DNA of 64,000 nucleotides from Qipengyuania spongiae (GCF_026168555.1 NZ_CP092471.1:2118501-2182500); one strand, 5' to 3'. Positions 8,882-19,649 are shown, counted from the first letter of the stretch. The notes: generated by a model not told the origin, from the sequence alone. Translations and numbers: made by a program.

Positions 8882-9633
8882 TGTTCAGCCTCGAAGGAAA
8901 AACCGCTCTCGTTACCGGCGCCAGCGGCGGTATCGGCTCCTCGATCGCCCGCGCGCTCGCATCGCAGGGGGCGCGGCTCGCGCTGTCGGGATCGAACGCC
9001 GACAAGTTGCGCGCCTTTCGCGAAGAGCTCAATTCCGAATTCGGCCACGACCATGTCGAGATCACCTGCGACTTGTCGAACACGACGCAGGTCGAGGAAC
9101 TGATACCCGCGACGACCGACACGCTCGGCCGCATGGACATCCTCGTCAACAATGCCGGGATCACGCGCGACAATCTCGCCATGCGGATGAAAGACGAGGA
9201 GTGGGATGAGGTCATCCGCATCAACCTCGAGGCGAGTTTCCGACTGATGCGCGCCGCAGCACGCCCGATGATGAAGGCGCGGGGCGGGCGCATCATCTCG
9301 ATCACCAGCGTCGTCGGCGCGACCGGCAATCCGGGCCAGATGAACTACACCGCGGCCAAGGCCGGCCTTACCGGAATGAGCAAGAGCCTCGCGCAGGAAC
9401 TGGCCAGCCGGAACATCACCGTCAATTGCGTCGCGCCCGGCTTCATCCGCACGGCGATGACCGAAAAGCTCGACGACAAGCAGAAGGACGCGATCAACGC
9501 TCGCATCCCGATGGGCCGGATGGGGGAGGGCAACGAGATCGGTGCGGCGGTGGCCTTCCTCGCCAGCGACGAGGCGGCCTATGTGACCGGGCAGACGCTA
9601 CACGTGAACGGCGGCATGGCTATGCTGAGCTGA
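8881..9633 (+). CDS. fabG: 3-oxoacyl-ACP reductase
   Basis: NADPH-dependent short-chain reductase that reduces beta-ketoacyl-ACP in fatty acid synthesis. In 250 residues it has the cofactor motif TGASGGIG (12-19), NNAG (90-93), the catalytic serine in ITSVVGATGNPGQ and YxxxK as Tyr156 and Lys160, and the C-terminal TGQTLHVNGGMAML. Direct overlap with fabD and the close match to the FabG consensus separate it from the other SDR genes in this window (29.5 kb and 38.3 kb). Confidence 0.95.
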   Translation: MFSLEGKTALVTGASGGIGSSIARALASQGARLALSGSNADKLRAFREELNSEFGHDHVEITCDLSNTTQVEELIPATTDTLGRMDILVNNAGITRDNLAMRMKDEEWDEVIRINLEASFRLMRAAARPMMKARGGRIISITSVVGATGNPGQMNYTAAKAGLTGMSKSLAQELASRNITVNCVAPGFIRTAMTEKLDDKQKDAINARIPMGRMGEGNEIGAAVAFLASDEAAYVTGQTLHVNGGMAMLS

Positions 9634-9792
9634 TCGCCTGCGGCAGTTCGACCGACTCTTATCCCCAAGGAATCTGCCCACCTTCCGCCGGAACCTTGCC
9701 CGCTTTCGCAGCGCGGCTAAGGTCCGATCCGAAAATCCGGCGCTGGTGGGCGATTCCGGCCCTCTCCGCGCCCAAGAGGGACGACAAGGACC

Positions 9793-10920
9793 ATGAAGGC
9801 CACCATCGAACGCGCGACACTGCTCCGCTGTCTCAGCCATGTGCAGTCGGTCGTGGAGCGGCGCAACACCATCCCGATCCTGTCCAACGTGCTGATCGAG
9901 GCGAGTGGGGACGGCGATCTCAAGGTCATGGCGACCGATCTCGACCTGCAAGTGGTCGAACACATGAGCGCGGCCAGCGTCGAGGATGCGGGCGCGGTCA
10001 CCGTGTCCGCTCATCTGCTGTTCGACATCGCCCGCAAGCTGCCCGACGGCAGCCAAGTCAGCCTCGAGACCGCCGAGAACCGCATGGAGATCAAGGCGGG
10101 CCGCGCGCGGTTCAAGCTGCCCACCCTGCCGCGCGACGACTTCCCCGTGATTGTCGAGGGGGATTTGCCGACGAGTTTCGAGCTGCCAGCCAAGACCCTC
10201 GCCGAATTGATCGACCGTACTCGGTTCGCGATCTCGACCGAAGAAACCCGGTATTACCTCAATGGCATCTTCCTCCACGTTTCGGACGAGGATCAGCCCG
10301 TGCTGAAAGCCGCCGCGACCGACGGCCATCGCCTCGCCCGCTTCACCCTTCCGCGTCCGGAAGGCGCGGATGGAATGCCTGACGTGATCGTCCCGCGAAA
10401 AGCCGTGGCCGAACTGCGAAAGCTGCTGGACGAAGCGATGGATGGCAACGTCCAGGTCGATCTGTCCGCCAGCAAGATCCGCTTCACTCTGGGCGGCGAG
10501 GGCGGAGTCGTGCTAACCAGCAAGCTGATCGACGGGACCTTCCCCGATTACAGCCGGGTAATTCCGACCGGTAACGACAAGCTGCTCAAGCTCGACCCCA
10601 AGAGCTTCTTCGCAGGCGTCGACCGCGTGGCGACCATCGCCACGGAAAAAACGCGCGCGGTGAAGATGGGACTCGAAAACGACAAGGTCACGCTGACCGT
10701 GACGAGCCCCGACAACGGAACGGCAGCGGAAGAACTCGCCGCGGAATATAATGCCGACGGATTTGAGATCGGCTTCAACGCCGGTTATCTCAAGGACATC
10801 CTCAGCCAGATCGATAGCGACACTGTGGAACTGCATCTGGCGGACGCCGGAGCGCCGACGCTGATCCGCAAGGACGAGAACTCGCCTGCTCTCTACGTCC
10901 TGATGCCGATGCGGGTCTAG
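9793..10920 (+). CDS. dnaN: DNA polymerase III beta sliding clamp
   Basis: Forms the ring-shaped dimer that tethers DNA polymerase III. The 375-residue length and three-domain repeat are normal. Diagnostic stretches are MKATIERATLLRCLSHVQSVVERR at the start, then TRYYLNGIFLH, DGHRLA and PDYSRVIP, and the C-terminal VLMPMRV that forms part of the client-peptide pocket. It is monocistronic here, 159 bases after fabG, and not adjacent to dnaA or recF. The preceding gap ends in a plausible site (AAGGA) before the ATG and shows no other gene. An intrinsic terminator follows at once. Confidence 0.97.
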   Translation: MKATIERATLLRCLSHVQSVVERRNTIPILSNVLIEASGDGDLKVMATDLDLQVVEHMSAASVEDAGAVTVSAHLLFDIARKLPDGSQVSLETAENRMEIKAGRARFKLPTLPRDDFPVIVEGDLPTSFELPAKTLAELIDRTRFAISTEETRYYLNGIFLHVSDEDQPVLKAAATDGHRLARFTLPRPEGADGMPDVIVPRKAVAELRKLLDEAMDGNVQVDLSASKIRFTLGGEGGVVLTSKLIDGTFPDYSRVIPTGNDKLLKLDPKSFFAGVDRVATIATEKTRAVKMGLENDKVTLTVTSPDNGTAAEELAAEYNADGFEIGFNAGYLKDILSQIDSDTVELHLADAGAPTLIRKDENSPALYVLMPMRV

Positions 10921-10926
10921 CTGGTC

Positions 10927-10953
10927 GGCCCTCGCATATCCGAGAGGGCCTTT
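10927..10953 (+). terminator. Rho-independent terminator after dnaN
   Basis: GGCCCTC (10927-10933) pairs with GAGGGCC (10944-10950) around a ten-base loop, followed by TTT. It begins seven bases past the dnaN stop. The U-run is short, so efficiency is uncertain. Confidence 0.7.
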
Positions 10954-11029
10954 GGCATCATCGAAATGGGGCCTCGCTGACCGATGTCACATTTCGCGCC
11001 TCGATGGGATAGGTGATCGCGCGGCATGA

Positions 11030-11045
11030 TGGCACCGAAGTGCCA
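11030..11045 (-). terminator. UUCG-capped hairpin just past the ferredoxin reductase gene
   Basis: On the minus strand TGGCAC-TTCG-GTGCCA is a perfect 6-bp stem with a C(UUCG)G tetraloop, 14 bases after the stop codon. There is no U-run, so it may stabilise the 3' end of the message rather than terminate. Confidence 0.4.
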
Positions 11046-11059
11046 CTCCGGCCTCCGTA

Positions 11060-12370
11060 TCAACCGTCCCGAGCGGCGATCAGGCTGTCGATATCGACGA
11101 ACTTCTCACGCGGCGAACCGTCCCGGGCCGCGGCGATCTCTGCCGCCTCGATCTTTTGCCAGTCGCGAAAGGTCACGATATCGAGCCCACGCCGCGCTGC
11201 CAGTTCTTCGAAGCCCTCGCGACCTCGCTTGTCCCGGCCCGCGCCGATGTCTTCCTCGACCAGATCGATGATCCCGAAGCCGTCCGGTCGGTTGGTCCCG
11301 ATCGTTCCGGAAGGCCCACGTCTGGCCCAACCGACGCAATAGAGTCCAGGCATGATACGACCATCGTTATTGGCGAACCTGCCGGCGCGCTCGTCGAACG
11401 GGACGCCATTGATCGGCGACGTCCGATAGCCGATGCAGGTGACGACGAGGTCGGCCGGGACGATGCTTGTTTCGCCGGTCCCTGTCGCGCGACCGCTCTC
11501 TATCGTGGTACGTTCGACCTCGATACCGGTGACCCGGCCATTCTTTCCCATGAAGCGCAGGGGACTGACAAAGAATCCGAACTCGATCCGGATGCTTTTT
11601 TCGTCTCGAACGCTTTCAGAAATTGCGGCGAAATCGCGCAGCAGGGCGACCGACTTTCGCACGCCTGGTTCGAGAGTTGCATCATCGCTCACAGGGGGAA
11701 GATCTACCGGATCGACGCAAGGGGTCGCGCGATTGAGGTGCACAAGTTCCCCCAGTTCTTTGGGCGTCATCATGATCTGGTGCGGGCCTCGACGGCCGAG
11801 GATCGTGATGGTCCTGATCGCGCTGTGATCGAGCGCGTCGAGCGCATGGCGGACGATGTCGGAATTGGCGAATTCTACCCTTGTTTTCGAGAGAATGCGG
11901 GCAACATCGAGCGCCACGTTCCCCATGCCCACGATCACTGCCTTCCGGCACGAAAGGTCAGGGGAAAGCCCGGCGAACTGTGGATGACCGTTGTACCATC
12001 CGACGAAGCTGGCGCTGCCGAAGACGTTGTCGAGTTCCCCGCCTTCGATGTCCAGCTGGCGATCCTGCGGTGCGCCCGTCGCGAGGATCACCGCATCGTA
12101 GAGCTCCTGTAACTCCGCGACCGTGACGTCCTGTCCGACGTGGACATTGCCAGCGAACCTTACATTATCTCCCAGAGCTGTCTTCTCGTAACGCCGCGAT
12201 ACGCCTTTGATCGACTGGTGATCGGGTGCGACACCGCTGCGGATGAGGCCGAAGGGGACGGGCAGCAGGTCGAAAATGTCGACTCGGACTTCCTCGCCCC
12301 ACTTCTTTTGCGCCGCTTCGGCGGTGTAGTAGCCCGCCGGGCCTGATCCGATGATCGCGATATGTCGCAT
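11060..12370 (-). CDS. Ferredoxin-NADP+ reductase, adrenodoxin reductase type
   Basis: A 436-residue FAD enzyme that moves electrons between NADPH and a ferredoxin, of the adrenodoxin reductase/FprA family. The FAD motif GSGPAG is at 8-13. The family signature FGLIRSGVAPDHQSIKGVSRRYEKT and the NADP-binding VIVGMGNVALDVARIL follow. The late CVGWARRGPSGTIGTN is also diagnostic. The ATG at 12370 is preceded by GGAGGA with good spacing, whereas a longer frame reaching 12469 has no such site and adds a non-conserved tail. It stands alone; its ferredoxin partner is not in the window. KorAB at 44 kb would also need a ferredoxin, but no link is shown. Confidence 0.9.
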   Translation of the reverse strand: MRHIAIIGSGPAGYYTAEAAQKKWGEEVRVDIFDLLPVPFGLIRSGVAPDHQSIKGVSRRYEKTALGDNVRFAGNVHVGQDVTVAELQELYDAVILATGAPQDRQLDIEGGELDNVFGSASFVGWYNGHPQFAGLSPDLSCRKAVIVGMGNVALDVARILSKTRVEFANSDIVRHALDALDHSAIRTITILGRRGPHQIMMTPKELGELVHLNRATPCVDPVDLPPVSDDATLEPGVRKSVALLRDFAAISESVRDEKSIRIEFGFFVSPLRFMGKNGRVTGIEVERTTIESGRATGTGETSIVPADLVVTCIGYRTSPINGVPFDERAGRFANNDGRIMPGLYCVGWARRGPSGTIGTNRPDGFGIIDLVEEDIGAGRDKRGREGFEELAARRGLDIVTFRDWQKIEAAEIAAARDGSPREKFVDIDSLIAARDG

Positions 12371-12553
12371 GGACTTCCTCCGCCAGGCCAAGCTGCTCCG
12401 CGAACATGCCGCCACCTTTCTCTCGTGACAAGCCGCCCCGGAGGGACGCGATGTTGCTGGGTTAGTCAATCGTCAAGCTTTCGGACCTAACCGAAGCCTG
12501 AATCGCGCCTCACTAAAAGGCCGCACCTCAAGAAGTCGGGGGAGTTTGCAAGA

Positions 12554-14758
12554 GTGTCGTTCATACGCCTGTTGTCCCGTGGTCCCGCCCACGCCGAAAA
12601 GGGCGCAGCTTTTGCGATCCCGGAAGCGGAAGGGGAGGATCGACAACGGCTCGAATTGCTCGACAGCTACGAGGCGTCCGGCCAGGGATGGTTCTGGGCG
12701 ACCGATGCCGAAAACAAGCTCTCCTACCTTTCCGATACCGTTTATCGGAGATACGGCTGGTCGAAGGAAGATCTGCTCGGCCAGCCCCTTAGCGGACTTT
12801 TCACCACAGAAACGGGCGAGCGGGAGGATCGCTTGCAGCGCCCGATGGCATTCCTGCTCGGAGCCCGCAACACCATCAGCGCCCTTCCGGTCCATATAAG
12901 CCACGGCGGAGAGACGCTTCTGTGGGAAATCGCCGGCAAGGCGCTGTTCGATACGGCGGGGGAGTTTCAGGGATATCGCGGAAGCGCGCGTGACATTACC
13001 GAAAGCCGGGATCGCGAGCGCAACACGGAGCGATTGGCGCAGCACGACGATCTGACCGGGCTCGCCAATCGTCGACGGATGGACATGTCCCTCTCGAACA
13101 TCCTGGCAAGCTATCGCAATTTGAAGCGGTCGTGCGCGTACGTCATGCTTGATCTCGACCGGTTCAAGCAGGTCAACGATACCTACGGCCACCCGGTGGG
13201 CGACGAGTTGCTGAAACAAGTGGCCGCGCGCATCAAGAAGATCGTCGGCAATCGCGGTGAAGTCGGCCGGCCGGGTGGCGACGAATTCAATATCATCCTG
13301 CCCGACGCAGATGACCGCGGTCTTCTGGGCGAATTGAGCCAGCGGCTCATCCAGATGATCTCGCAACCCTATCCCATAAACGGCTCGCGGCTCGTCATCG
13401 GGGTTTCGATCGGTATCGCGATCGCACCCTACGACGGGATCGACCGCGAAGGCCTGGTAAAGGCTGCCGACCTCGCGCTGTATGCCGCGAAAGGCGGGGG
13501 GCGGGGGCAGTACCGCTTCTATTCGAGCGAGATGAAGGAGGGCGCCAAACGGCGGCGCCAGATCGAGGAAGACCTTCGCGGCGTCCTCGATACCGCGCAG
13601 CTCGCGATGCACTATCAGCCCATCGTCTCGGCCGATACGCGTCAGGTGGAATGTTTTGAGGCCTTGATGCGCTGGAACCATCCGGAGCGGGGATGGATAT
13701 CGCCGGCGGAATTCATCCCCGTCGCCGAAGATATCGACATGATCAAACCGCTCGGCGAATGGGCTCTCTTGCAGGTCTGCCGCGATGCGTGTGCCTGGCC
13801 TGAAGATGTCGGCGTGGCGGTGAACATCTCCGCACTGCAGTTCGAATGCGACGACTTTCCCTCCAAGGTCGAGGAAGTTTTGATCGAAACCGGGCTCGAA
13901 CCATCGCGTCTCGAACTCGAAATCACCGAATCGGTATTTCTTGGCGGTTCGGAAAGAACGCAGCGCAAATTCGAGGATATAAAAAAACTTGGCGTGCGGC
14001 TGGCGCTCGACGACTTCGGCACTGGGTATTCCTCGCTTAGCTATCTGCGGACCGCGCCGTTCGACAAGATCAAGATCGATCAGAGCTTCGTGCGCGGCTG
14101 TACCGAACCGGGCAACAACAACCCCGCGATCATGAGTGCCATCGTCAATCTCGCACAGGCGCTCGAAATGCAGACCGTTGCCGAAGGGGTCGAAAGCAAG
14201 GACGAACTGGAACTGGTGATCGCGCGAGGGGCGAGCCATATTCAGGGCTACATCTTCTCCGCCCCCCTCTCGCAGAAGGACATGCTCGAGCGGAGCGCGA
14301 ATGGCCCGCTGACGTTCGAAGCGCGTGGTCCGGCCCGCTATCGCGCGGATCGCCGTTCGGTCTTCCGGCGTATCGGCGTCGTCCACGAGGACTGCCGATA
14401 CCACGCGGTCATGCGCAATCTCTCGAAAACCGGCGCCCTGATCGAGGGGCTGGCTGAAGTCCCGCTGGGCACGAAATTTGTCCTCGACCTTGGAGGCGGG
14501 CAACTGGTGATCGCGACGGTTCAGCGTTCCGTGGGGACGGCGCAGGGCGTGGAGTTCGAGATTCCCCTGATCAGCGACGGTGCAGACGGGCTATGCACCC
14601 GGCACCGGGTTTCTCCTTTCGACGTTGAAACCAATCAGGCAAGGGCGCTGCCCAATGATCTCCACCAGTTGCTCGACGAACAGTCCGGGGCCCGCTCCGC
14701 ACAAAGGCAGTTTGCCGAGGTGAGAGTGCGCACCCCGCACGAGCTCTCCGGAACCTAG
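12554..14758 (+). CDS. PAS-GGDEF-EAL-PilZ cyclic di-GMP protein
   Basis: A 734-residue cytoplasmic protein that carries synthesis, breakdown and binding modules for cyclic di-GMP. A PAS/PAC domain spans about 37-150. GGDEF (about 155-325) has [14 protein letters not shown] and an intact GGDEF at 241-245, with no RxxD inhibitory site. EAL (about 337-585) has the EAL triad at 369-371, [17 protein letters not shown] and [11 protein letters not shown]-terminal PilZ domain (about 598-672) carries arginine-rich [10 protein letters not shown] and NLSKTG, the two halves of the binding motif. All catalytic motifs look intact, so direction of activity cannot be called. The start is GTG with GGGGGAG upstream. 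No transmembrane segment is seen. Confidence 0.92.
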   Translation: MSFIRLLSRGPAHAEKGAAFAIPEAEGEDRQRLELLDSYEASGQGWFWATDAENKLSYLSDTVYRRYGWSKEDLLGQPLSGLFTTETGEREDRLQRPMAFLLGARNTISALPVHISHGGETLLWEIAGKALFDTAGEFQGYRGSARDITESRDRERNTERLAQHDDLTGLANRRRMDMSLSNILASYRNLKRSCAYVMLDLDRFKQVNDTYGHPVGDELLKQVAARIKKIVGNRGEVGRPGGDEFNIILPDADDRGLLGELSQRLIQMISQPYPINGSRLVIGVSIGIAIAPYDGIDREGLVKAADLALYAAKGGGRGQYRFYSSEMKEGAKRRRQIEEDLRGVLDTAQLAMHYQPIVSADTRQVECFEALMRWNHPERGWISPAEFIPVAEDIDMIKPLGEWALLQVCRDACAWPEDVGVAVNISALQFECDDFPSKVEEVLIETGLEPSRLELEITESVFLGGSERTQRKFEDIKKLGVRLALDDFGTGYSSLSYLRTAPFDKIKIDQSFVRGCTEPGNNNPAIMSAIVNLAQALEMQTVAEGVESKDELELVIARGASHIQGYIFSAPLSQKDMLERSANGPLTFEARGPARYRADRRSVFRRIGVVHEDCRYHAVMRNLSKTGALIEGLAEVPLGTKFVLDLGGGQLVIATVQRSVGTAQGVEFEIPLISDGADGLCTRHRVSPFDVETNQARALPNDLHQLLDEQSGARSAQRQFAEVRVRTPHELSGT

Positions 14759-14820
14759 ACCCCCGGCCACGAACACCCCGCTTGGCGACCGCCCGCCGCG
14801 CGGCTAAGGGCGGCGTCGCA

Positions 14821-16656
<1,836 letters not shown>

Positions 16657-16666
16657 AGCCCCGCGC

Positions 16667-16797
16667 CTAGCGCAGCCGTTCGCGCAGCGAACGGCAAGCT
16701 GGAAGCGAGAGGCCGTAACTCCGGCCGGCGGGTCCGCGTCAGCGGAACCCGTTCAATTCAGTCAATTCATTGCTGCTACGCGCGCCTCGAGGCGCGC
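16667..16797 (+). repeat. Structured extragenic repeat, left copy (four hairpins)
   Basis: Begins CTAGCGCAG ten bases past the lepA stop. It holds four stem-loops: CCGTTCGC-GCA-GCGAACGG (16676-16694), GGCCG/CGGCC (16711-16726), GGGT-CCGC/GCGG-ACCC with one bulge (16730-16750) and an 18-base perfect palindrome (16780-16797). Unpaired blocks AAGCTGGAAGC and GGAACCCGTTC are shared with the inverted copy at 18555-18691. It occupies much of the gene-free stretch 16657-16965. The rest of that gap is AT-rich and ends in a possible promoter region. Confidence 0.7.
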
Positions 16798-16883
16798 ATT
16801 CATGCGATTTTCCTACGGCAACACATAAGCGCTCCAACTCTGGCAATTACGATCGTGCAGCGGCAAGATGTGAGCGGACGGTT

Positions 16884-16896
16884 TTGCATATTGCAA
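16884..16896. promoter_or_regulatory. Possible operator/promoter upstream of the retropepsin-like gene
   Basis: TTGCA-TAT-TGCAA is a 5-3-5 palindrome about 70 bases before the start, directly followed by an AT-rich run (AATCTTTAAAATTTTTCAC) that could hold promoter elements. Function is inferred from position only. Confidence 0.25.
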
Positions 16897-16965
16897 ATCT
16901 TTAAAATTTTTCACAGAAGGAATCGCTGAGGATTTGTTTGCGAAAATGGAAAGACTTGGTTTGTG

Positions 16966-17895
16966 ATGAGCGTGAATTTGAAGTCTTTACTTACTTTATC
17001 AGTAGCATCTTTACTTATATCAGTTCATGCGTCGCCAGTCTTTTCTCAAGAATTGGTCGAGAAATCCCGAGTAAAGGTCAACATATCCTTTGAATCTGCT
17101 GACAGCCGAGCGCCGCTGAAGTTCGAGACGATTAAGGGTATCATTCTCTTCGAAGTTTATGTCAACGGCGTGAAAACCTATGGAATGCTGGACAATGAAA
17201 TCGGTCGCAGCGTTATTGATGTTGAGCTTGCTCAAAGACTTGGTCTCAAAATTAGTGAGAATGACGCCAAGGTGTCAACGCAGAATGGAGATCTGAATCA
17301 ATATGTGGTGGATTCCGTTCACGTTTCTCTACCCGGTCAACTTACGATAGACGCGCCTAGTTATGCGATAAATCTGCAAGGAATTTCTCGACATATCGGA
17401 AAAGAAATTGGTTTCGTTTTGGGTAAGGATTACTTTTCAGAACTTATATTTATTATATCGAATAAAAACAAGAGCCTTCGCATTGGGCCGCCGGGCTCGA
17501 TGAATGGCATTGAAGGTCAAAGGTTTTTGCCAGTCCATCCGCAGAACGGAACCGTTCCCATCGAGGTTGATGGAGAAGTGTTCAATCTGAATATCGATAC
17601 GGGATCTACAGAGAGTGTAGGATTCAGGCAAAAGCCATGGGACAGAATGGGTAGCGCCACATCGCGCGAATCTTTTCTCATGGCGGCGGGAAGCGGCCGT
17701 GTTTCAAAAGTTCCCTATTCACGAGGCCATTCCATCTCAGTCAACGGGCATCGATTGGATGATCAACGACTTTCGCTCACGCTCTTTCATGGCGATGAGG
17801 GAGATGGTGTCATCGGGATGGGCGTCTTGAAAAATTTCGATCTAGTGTTTAATTACTCTGATAATAAAATTTGGGTATTCCCGATCGTTCAGTGA
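16966..17895 (+). CDS. Secreted two-lobed retropepsin-like aspartyl protease, first lobe degenerate
   Basis: A 309-residue protein with a signal peptide (hydrophobic about 8-27, ending near the FSQE sequence) followed by two retropepsin-like lobes. The second lobe has an intact NIDTGSTESV with Asp211-Thr-Gly and a closing GVLKNFDLVFNYSDNKIWVFP typical of the family. In the first lobe the same place reads MLDNEIGRSVID, so Asp76 is followed by Asn-Glu rather than Thr/Ser-Gly. A single active lobe could still dimerise, or the protein may only bind peptides. Codon use is AT-rich, unlike both flanks. ATG 16966 is preferred; GTG 16963 is an equal alternative. Confidence 0.7.
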   Translation: MSVNLKSLLTLSVASLLISVHASPVFSQELVEKSRVKVNISFESADSRAPLKFETIKGIILFEVYVNGVKTYGMLDNEIGRSVIDVELAQRLGLKISENDAKVSTQNGDLNQYVVDSVHVSLPGQLTIDAPSYAINLQGISRHIGKEIGFVLGKDYFSELIFIISNKNKSLRIGPPGSMNGIEGQRFLPVHPQNGTVPIEVDGEVFNLNIDTGSTESVGFRQKPWDRMGSATSRESFLMAAGSGRVSKVPYSRGHSISVNGHRLDDQRLSLTLFHGDEGDGVIGMGVLKNFDLVFNYSDNKIWVFPIVQ

Positions 17896-18086
17896 CCCAG
17901 ATTCTGTTCGGTCATTCTACGATCAAGAATACGGGCCGCGATCTCGTTGTCTATTCGAAGATCTGCTGTTTTTCACCTAACAGACCGAAAAGCTGACGTT
18001 GGGGTGGCGGCCGACACAGGATTCAATAGCTTCCAGCGCCGGATTAGGGCGGTGGCAGAAGGTGAATCCATCGCGAATTCAATTGC

Positions 18087-18332
18087 TCACGTATTCGACG
18101 CTAGATTTGCTGCCGCAATCAGAATTAGTGCAATGCCAAGCCAACGTGTTTGCCAAATACCGCGCTGTGGGTAGGCTTTAAGTGCCCTACCCTCCTCAAA
18201 AAAGGCCTCGTTCGCCCCTTCGTTCAGCGCCTTAAGTCGTTTCTCGTCCCTACGCAGCCGGATACTGGTAATCCACGAAGGGCAGACTGCGAGAATCAAT
18301 CCCAATACGCTCAAAATTAGTACTAAAATCAT
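18087..18332 (-). CDS. Small two-helix membrane protein, function unknown
   Basis: An 81-residue frame with a hydrophobic helix at each end (MILVLILSVLGLILAVCPSWI and WLGIALILIAAANLAS) and a charged middle (RLRRDEKRLKALNEGANEAFFEE). Positive residues after the first helix suggest both ends are in the membrane with a cytoplasmic loop. It sits in the AT-rich island, convergent with the retropepsin-like gene and 191 bases from it. No strong ribosome binding site is seen before the ATG. The clear helix-loop-helix pattern favours a real gene, but it could be decayed or chance. Confidence 0.55.
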   Translation of the reverse strand: MILVLILSVLGLILAVCPSWITSIRLRRDEKRLKALNEGANEAFFEEGRALKAYPQRGIWQTRWLGIALILIAAANLASNT

Positions 18333-18554
18333 GCGTTATCGTATCAGCAGAATAATGATCGTCAATGGCCAGCCACCACACCTCTTGGCCAGTCCACCTG
18401 AGGCACTCGAGACTAGGCCGAACGATCGGCTTCGGGCGATGAGCGGCTAACGGTAAATGTCCGATATTAGGCGCTAGCGGAAGAGCCGCGTTCCCCAACC
18501 GATTACTAGAAGCTCCTGGTCGGAACTTGGCGCTCAAGCCGCCACGCGCAGTTC
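18333..18554. other. Gene-free AT-rich end of the island
   Basis: Together with the adjoining repeat this makes a stretch of about 355 bases without a convincing gene (18333-18687). A 117-codon frame on the minus strand has Arg/Ser-rich shadow composition and no start site. Nothing else is recognisable here. Confidence 0.5.
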
Positions 18555-18691
18555 CGCGATTGCTGGCGCAATCGCGTGACGCCGTCGAACGGGTTCCGCG
18601 CATGGGCGCGGACCCGTCGGCCGGGCCGGGCGATGCGCCTTCGGCGCACCGGCTCCCAGCTTGGCGCTCGCTTTGCGAGGTTCTGCGCTAG
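18555..18691 (-). repeat. Structured extragenic repeat, right copy (four hairpins, inverted)
   Basis: Read on the minus strand it starts CTAGCGCAG, whose TAG is also the stop codon of the gene at 18688-19491. Four stems are CTCGC/GCGAG (18667-18679), TGCGCC-TTC-GGCGCA (18634-18648), GGGT-CCGCGC/GCGCGG-ACCC (18591-18615) and CGCGATTGC/GCAATCGCG (18555-18576). Stems 1, 2 and 4 differ in sequence from the left copy but still pair, while AAGCTGGGAGC, CGGGTCCGCG and GCGGAACCCGTTC are kept. Conserved pairing with changed bases argues for a functional structure. Confidence 0.7.
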
Positions 18692-19491
18692 TCGCCTTCT
18701 CCCAGCGTTTGCCAGTGATCCTCGTCCTCGTTCCATTGTTCGAGTTCGTCCTCCACCTGCTCCAGCCCCTCGAGGGTGCCCGCTTCCTTCCAGTCGCTGC
18801 TGGTGAGCTGCATGAAGGCGGGGCCGGTGTCCTGGTCGGGCGGGCCGTCTTCCTCCGCGCGCTTGCGGCGGGCGGTCTCGGCGAGCATTTCCTGCATCGC
18901 CTCGATCTCGGACAGGGTCATGTCGACGGGGTCGAAATGCTCCACGATCGCGGCGTTCATGTCGTCCTTCTCCGCGCGGGAGAGGGCGGGCACCGTATAG
19001 GATTGTCCTGTCGCCCCGCTGCCTGACAACCGGTCCGCGCCGGGGTCGAAGTAGCTCGCGGCGAGGCGCTTGCCGTCCTCCCCGCGCATGTTCATGCGGA
19101 GGCAGAACATCAGCAGCCGGTCGTTGCGCACGCGGCGGAAGCCCTTGAGCTTGCCGGCGACGAAGACCGGCACGAGCTGCCCGTCGATCGCGCGCTCGTA
19201 AGCGACGTCCTTGAGCCGCTGCACGCCGAGGTCGAGCGCGGCCTCCCATGCGCGGCGGAAGCTTTCCGAACCGGGCTGGCGGCGCAGGTAATAGACCCCC
19301 TCGGCGCTCATGTTGACGTAGCGGCAGGCGCGGCTGACGCTGCCGGTGTCGGCCAGTGCCCCTATGAAGGCGCGCTGGCGTTCGGGCGTCCAGCCGTCGT
19401 GGCGGGGCTTGCGGGGCACGGGCTCGAAGGCGGGCAGGTCGCCCGGGGCGACGGGGGTGCGGATTTCGGTGGGGTCCTTGCGGCGGGTCAT
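18688..19491 (-). CDS. HTH protein resembling phage terminase small subunits
   Basis: A 267-residue protein without a firm family name. Residues about 30-95 (DGWTPERQRAFIGALADTGSVSRACRYVNMS, then YYLRRQPGSESFRRAWEAAL) look like the DNA-binding helix-turn-helix of terminase small subunit-like proteins that are widespread as single genes in sphingomonads. The C-terminal third is acidic (VEDELEQWNEDEDHW). No large terminase or other phage gene is nearby. GAGGAG lies nine bases before the ATG. The stop codon is part of the structured repeat. A DNA-binding role is inferred; function is unknown. Confidence 0.65.
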   Translation of the reverse strand: MTRRKDPTEIRTPVAPGDLPAFEPVPRKPRHDGWTPERQRAFIGALADTGSVSRACRYVNMSAEGVYYLRRQPGSESFRRAWEAALDLGVQRLKDVAYERAIDGQLVPVFVAGKLKGFRRVRNDRLLMFCLRMNMRGEDGKRLAASYFDPGADRLSGSGATGQSYTVPALSRAEKDDMNAAIVEHFDPVDMTLSEIEAMQEMLAETARRKRAEEDGPPDQDTGPAFMQLTSSDWKEAGTLEGLEQVEDELEQWNEDEDHWQTLGEGD

Positions 19492-19649
19492 CGTCCATTC
19501 TCCTCGATGGTAAACCGGACAGGATGGAGCACAGTAGGGGGCCTGTAGGAAAGAACAGCCTCAAGATTCTCTTAACTCCTCCGCGATAGGAACCGGTGCG
19601 AGGCGGCGGAATCGATGCCGGCCAGCCTCGGAAGGGAAGCTGGTCATCG

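Larger units (their letters stand above)
16798..18554. other. AT-rich island between inverted structured repeats
   Basis: The base composition changes visibly from GC-rich to AT-rich just after 16797 and returns before 18555. Within it are a retropepsin-like gene and a small membrane protein gene, both with many AT-ending codons unlike their neighbours. No transposase, integrase or obvious target duplication is seen. Transfer is inferred from composition and from the flanking inverted repeats. Confidence 0.55.

Noticed and set aside
12473..14503. 676-codon open frame antisense to the PAS-GGDEF-EAL-PilZ gene
   Set aside because: Low-information shadow of a strong domain protein on the other strand.
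17947..18174. Possible 75-codon gene on the plus strand in the island
   Set aside because: Overlaps the better small membrane protein gene on the other strand, no ribosome binding site and no recognisable pattern.
18250..18603. Possible 117-codon gene on the minus strand
   Set aside because: Arg/Ser-rich shadow-like composition; it runs through the structured repeat and overlaps the small membrane protein gene.
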